Positions 7,824-10,210 of a stretch of 10,210 nt of DNA are shown piece by piece; the stretch's first letter is position 1, and each line of letters opens with the position of its first letter. A program made the translations under genes and the position numbers. Below the pieces are notes generated by a model. The model did no database searches. It was not told where the DNA came from and saw nothing but the letters and a program-made list of their open reading frames with translations. The DNA comes from Lachnospiraceae bacterium (GTDB taxonomy: Bacteria; Bacillota_A; Clostridia; Lachnospirales; Lachnospiraceae), in the NCBI GenBank assembly GCA_017437705.1, contig JAFRYJ010000035.1:1-10210 (forward strand), given 5' to 3'.

Positions 7824-9360
7824 CGAACTTGTAATAGTAATCGATTACGGCGGACAGTATAACCAGCTGGTGGCCCGGAGGATAAGGGAATGCAATGTGT
7901 ACTGCGAGATCTTCTCCTACAGGACGGATCTGGAAAAGATAAAAGCCCTGAAGCCTAAGGGCATCGTGCTCACCGGCGGGCCCAACAGCTGCTACGAAGA
8001 AGGCGCACCATCAGCTCCGAAGGAGCTGTTCGAAATGGGAGTGCCGGTGCTGGGGCTCTGCTACGGCGAGCAGCTGATGATGCACGTGCTCGGCGGGAAG
8101 GTAGAGCATGCTCCGCTGAGGGAATACGGCAAGATAGAGGTGTATACGGATTCATCATCACCGGTGTTCCGGAACGTGTCGGATAAGACGATATGCTGGA
8201 TGAGCCACAACGACTATGTATCCGTGCCCGCGCCCGGATTCAGGGTGATCGCGCATACGGACAACTGCCCGGCAGCGGCCGTATCCGACGAGGAGAAAAA
8301 GCTTTACGGATTTCAGTTCCATCCCGAGGTGCTTCATACAGTCGAGGGCAGGCAGATGATAAAGAACTTCGTTTATGATGTCTGCGGATGCTCCGGCGAC
8401 TGGAGGATGGATTCGTTTATAGAAAGCTCGGTGGAGAGCATCAGGAATAAGGCAGGGGACAAAAAGGTCCTGCTGGCACTTTCCGGCGGAGTTGATTCGT
8501 CCGTGGCAGCGGTGCTCGTTTCCAAGGCGGTGGGCAAAAATCTGACCTGTGTGTTCGTTGACCACGGCCTACTCAGAATGGACGAGGCCGATGAGGTGGA
8601 GAAGATCTTCGGCCCGAAAGGCGTCTATGATCTGAATTTTATAAGGGTCGATGCACGGCAGAGATTCTATGAAAAGCTTAAAGGCGTAACAGACCCCGAG
8701 GAGAAAAGACATATAATCGGATCCGAGTTTATCAAGGTATTCGAGGAAGAGGCGAAGAAGATCGGCACAGTTGATTATCTCGTGCAGGGAACGATCTATC
8801 CCGATGTGGTGGAGAGCGGCCTCGGAGGCGAATCTGCGGTTATCAAATCCCACCACAATGTGGGCGGACTGCCGGAACACGTAGACTTTAAAGAGCTTAT
8901 CGAACCGCTGAGGAACCTGTTCAAGGACGAGGTAAGGGAAGTGGGGCTCAAGCTCCGTCTGCCGGATAAGATAGTATTCAGGCAGCCGTTCCCGGGACCC
9001 GGCCTTGGCGTCAGGATTGTAGGCGAGGTAACCGAAGAGAAGGTCAGGATAGTACAGGAGGCTGATGCAATCTTCCGCGAGGAGATAGAAAAGTCCGGAC
9101 TTAAGGAAAACATCGGACAGTATTTCGCGGCGCTGACAAATATGAGAAGCGTCGGCGTAATGGGCGATGAAAGAACATATGATTACGCAGTGGTGCTGCG
9201 CGCCGTAAATACCGTGGACTTCATGACTGCAGAGGCAGCGCAGCTGCCCTGGGAGCTGATAAATACGGTTTCGAGCAGGATCGTAAACGAAGTATCCGGG
9301 ATAAACCGCGTATTATATGACTGCTCGGGCAAACCCCCGGCAACCATAGAGCTTGAATGA
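7816..9360 (+). CDS. guaA: GMP synthase (glutamine-hydrolysing)
   Basis: This 514-residue enzyme converts XMP, glutamine and ATP to GMP, the last step of de novo guanine nucleotide synthesis. The N-terminal glutamine amidotransferase domain has GLCYGEQ with nucleophile Cys82, and FQFHPEV with His169 and Glu171. The ATP-pyrophosphatase domain carries P-loop SGGVDSS (223-229) and the XMP-site segment HHNVGGLPE. The C-terminal dimerisation domain has [11 protein letters not shown] (391-401) and ends in the family tail KPPATIELE. The longer TTG start at 7792 is unlikely. GTG at 7816 has GGAGG (7804-7808) seven bases upstream and gives the normal N-terminus [15 protein letters not shown]. The start lies inside the end of uvrA, an eight-base overlap in another frame, so translation is probably coupled. 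No terminator is seen at this junction. Presence in an SOS-regulated unit is unusual for this gene. Confidence 0.98.
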   Translation: MNNELVIVIDYGGQYNQLVARRIRECNVYCEIFSYRTDLEKIKALKPKGIVLTGGPNSCYEEGAPSAPKELFEMGVPVLGLCYGEQLMMHVLGGKVEHAPLREYGKIEVYTDSSSPVFRNVSDKTICWMSHNDYVSVPAPGFRVIAHTDNCPAAAVSDEEKKLYGFQFHPEVLHTVEGRQMIKNFVYDVCGCSGDWRMDSFIESSVESIRNKAGDKKVLLALSGGVDSSVAAVLVSKAVGKNLTCVFVDHGLLRMDEADEVEKIFGPKGVYDLNFIRVDARQRFYEKLKGVTDPEEKRHIIGSEFIKVFEEEAKKIGTVDYLVQGTIYPDVVESGLGGESAVIKSHHNVGGLPEHVDFKELIEPLRNLFKDEVREVGLKLRLPDKIVFRQPFPGPGLGVRIVGEVTEEKVRIVQEADAIFREEIEKSGLKENIGQYFAALTNMRSVGVMGDERTYDYAVVLRAVNTVDFMTAEAAQLPWELINTVSSRIVNEVSGINRVLYDCSGKPPATIELE

Positions 9361-9419
9361 CAAGCAATGCACAAAGGAAACACTCATTAAAAAGCATCAC
9401 ATTAAACAATTGACACAAA

Positions 9420-9534
9420 AGAAAACGTACAGTGCGAAGCACTGCAAAAATAAGCGGACAGGACTCCATGCTTGCATGGTAAGGCCTGTCCGTTTGTTTT
9501 TGTCAGAGATGCGAAGCAGATCTGTACGTTTTCT
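9420..9534. repeat. Nested inverted-repeat element after guaA
   Basis: The outer arms AGAAAACGTACAG (9420-9432) and CTGTACGTTTTCT (9522-9534) are perfect 13-bp inverted repeats. Inside lies the long terminator stem (9445-9502). A tight hairpin, CAGTGC-GAA-GCACTG (9430-9444), shares three bases with the left arm. GCGAAGCA occurs twice, at 9434-9441 and 9511-9518. CTGCAAAAA (9442-9450) can also pair with TTTTTGCAG outside the element (9552-9560). The layout resembles a miniature palindromic repeat, but only one full copy is in view. Confidence 0.6.
9445..9502. terminator. Strong, probably bidirectional terminator after guaA
   Basis: An 18-bp stem pairs 9445-9462 with 9485-9502, with two G-U pairs. 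Its GC-rich core is CGGACAGG/CCTGTCCG. The loop contains a second small stem, CCATG/CATGG (9466-9470/9475-9479). The 3' side gives TTTGTTTTTG after the core, and the 5' side gives a matching A-rich tract, so the structure could stop transcription in both directions. It ends the uvrB-uvrA-guaA unit about 90 bases after the guaA stop. Confidence 0.88.
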
Positions 9535-9619
9535 GAGCAGCATCAAAACTGTTTTTGCAGCCTGGTACTTCTAAACAAAGCAGTGTTTGCTGAAGTATAC
9601 TGCGCCCATAGCGACACGG

Positions 9620-9638
9620 CCCGTCGCAGAGCGACGGG
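9620..9638. repeat. GC-rich 8-bp hairpin
   Basis: CCCGTCGC (9620-9627) pairs perfectly with GCGACGGG (9631-9638) around AGA. It is very GC-rich compared with the flanks and has no T run. It lies upstream of the transporter promoter, so it would not be in that mRNA unless another start exists. The role is unknown. Confidence 0.5.
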
Positions 9639-9697
9639 GCGGGAGCTGTGGGTGCCATTGAATCGACCCTGGAAATACATCAAAATGCAATTTGGTG

Positions 9698-9726
9698 TTG
9701 GAAGCCATCATCATCTGTGCTATAGT
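9698..9726 (+). promoter_or_regulatory. Promoter of the ABC transporter gene
   Basis: TTGGAA (9698-9703) and TATAGT (9721-9726) are separated by 17 bases, and TG at 9718-9719 gives an extended -10. The expected start is near 9733, leaving a leader of about 105 bases to the ATG at 9839. Confidence 0.75.
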
Positions 9727-9736
9727 ATTAACAATA

Positions 9737-9754
9737 AGTTAGAAAAATCTAACT
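9737..9754. promoter_or_regulatory. Perfect operator-like palindrome just downstream of the transporter start point
   Basis: AGTTAGAAAAATCTAACT has perfect 7-bp arms around an AAAA centre. It begins a few bases after the expected +1, where a bound repressor would block initiation or clearance. CTATAGTA stands at 9720-9727, covering the -10, and again at 9753-9760, overlapping the end of the palindrome. TTAG/CTAA palindromes of this size are typical of MarR-family sites, often found before drug-efflux ABC genes. The MarR link is inference; no regulator gene is in view. Confidence 0.6.
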
Positions 9755-9838
9755 ATAGTAAGTAAAATAGGACCGTTTAACCGGAATACTCTTGTCATTC
9801 ATTACATAACCCCGGCACGATCCTAAGAGGAGGGAAAG

Positions 9839-10210
9839 ATGGCAGGAAAGAAAAAGGGTACTGTAGCTGTTCTGCTGGACTATGCAGGAAGCTATAAGGG
9901 ATTTACCTTTCTGGGCCTTTTTCTGTCCGCAGTGGCGATGGTATTGGGCATGCTGCCCTATGTATGCATATGGCTGGCAGCAAGAGACCTTATCGACGTC
10001 GCTCCGCGGTGGAAGGAGGCGACAGGCATCGCATCATACGGCTGGATGGCGTTCGCCTTTGCCGTAGGCGGTATAGTTGTGTATTTTGCGGCACTGATGT
10101 GCACTCACCTGGCGGCGTTCAGGACGGCGGCCAATATACGTAAGGCCGGAATGGCCCACCTTATGAAAACGCCGCTGGGATTCTTCGACAACAATGCATC
10201 GGGCCTTATA
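9839..10210 (+). CDS. ABC exporter, N-terminal membrane domain (runs off the window)
   Basis: The frame is open from ATG 9839 to the last base, giving 124 residues with no stop. The ATG follows AGGAGG (9828-9833) at five bases. A lysine-rich start (MAGKKKG) precedes a first hydrophobic span at about residues 21-52. A second lies at about 74-96 (WMAFAFAVGGIVVYFAALM). After these comes the conserved cytoplasmic stretch HLAAFRTAANIRKAGMAHLM and then TPLGFFDNNASGLI. That last pattern, F-F-D-x-x-x-S-G, is the hallmark of type I ABC exporter membrane domains, so an ATP-binding domain should follow beyond the edge. The substrate cannot be read from this part; siderophore, peptide or drug export are all possible. 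Such half-transporters often occur as adjacent pairs, which the window cannot show. The promoter and palindrome directly upstream suggest local repression. Confidence 0.88.
   Translation, partial: MAGKKKGTVAVLLDYAGSYKGFTFLGLFLSAVAMVLGMLPYVCIWLAARDLIDVAPRWKEATGIASYGWMAFAFAVGGIVVYFAALMCTHLAAFRTAANIRKAGMAHLMKTPLGFFDNNASGLI

Larger units (their letters stand above)
9361..9838. other. Structured gene-free region between guaA and the ABC transporter
   Basis: These 478 bases contain no open frame with a ribosome site or a recognisable protein. They hold a nested inverted-repeat element with a terminator (9420-9534), then imperfect hairpins. One is TACTTC (9566-9571) against GAAGTA (9592-9597), with AAACA/TGTTT inside; another is the GC-rich hairpin at 9620-9638. 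The last part holds the transporter promoter and its palindrome. A perfect TTGACA at 9410-9415 has no -10 at a suitable distance. A structured small RNA cannot be excluded, but I see no known RNA family. Confidence 0.7.

Noticed and set aside
9410..9438. Perfect TTGACA at 9410-9415 as a promoter
   Set aside because: At 16-18 bases downstream the sequence is TGCGAA-like and contains no -10. A strong terminator follows at once.
9472..9765. 97-codon plus-strand frame in the gene-free region after guaA
   Set aside because: It would start with TTG in the terminator loop, has no ribosome site, crosses several hairpins and the transporter promoter, and matches no family I know.
9882..10067. 61-codon plus-strand frame inside the ABC exporter
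   Set aside because: It is out of frame with the well-supported exporter reading frame starting at 9839.

Overview
The window looks like chromosomal core sequence from a Gram-positive anaerobe of the Bacillota, most likely class Clostridia. This is inferred from purine-rich Shine-Dalgarno sequences, heavy AGG and ATA codon use, a Bacillus-type (not E. coli-type) LexA box, and the nearest family resemblances of the proteins. The coding sequence is moderately GC-rich and the intergenic regions are AT-rich. All genes lie on the + strand. I see no tRNA, rRNA, CRISPR array, insertion sequence or phage gene.

Layout. (1) 1-605: the C-terminal part of an ornithine cyclodeaminase/mu-crystallin family enzyme, cut by the window edge and closed by an intrinsic terminator (619-662). 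(2) 606-2658: a two-gene operon with its own promoter, encoding a class II ketose-bisphosphate aldolase and a PHP-family metallo-phosphoesterase separated by one base. A GntR-like palindrome lies on the expected transcription start. (3) 2659-9360: uvrB, uvrA and guaA, tightly packed. A near-consensus LexA/DinR box sits between the -35 and -10 of the uvrB promoter. The uvrA stop overlaps the guaA start by eight bases, so GMP synthase appears to belong to the DNA-damage transcription unit. (4) 9361-9838: a structured 478-base gene-free stretch. It holds a strong, probably bidirectional terminator inside an outer pair of 13-bp inverted repeats, several other hairpins, and a promoter with a perfect operator-like palindrome. 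(5) 9839-10210: the start of an ABC exporter with an N-terminal membrane domain, running off the right edge.

How the genes work together. UvrA and UvrB are the damage-recognition pair of nucleotide excision repair and would be derepressed together when LexA is cleaved. GuaA makes GMP from XMP, and its place in the same unit suggests a link between guanine nucleotide supply and repair. The aldolase and PHP enzyme look like a small inducible carbohydrate-phosphate module with unknown substrate. The ABC transporter promoter has the form expected for control by a local repressor, possibly of the MarR family.

Nothing here is clearly a new defence or mobile system. The points most worth following are the uvrB-uvrA-guaA arrangement, the aldolase-PHP pair with its operator-like site, and the nested inverted-repeat element after guaA.
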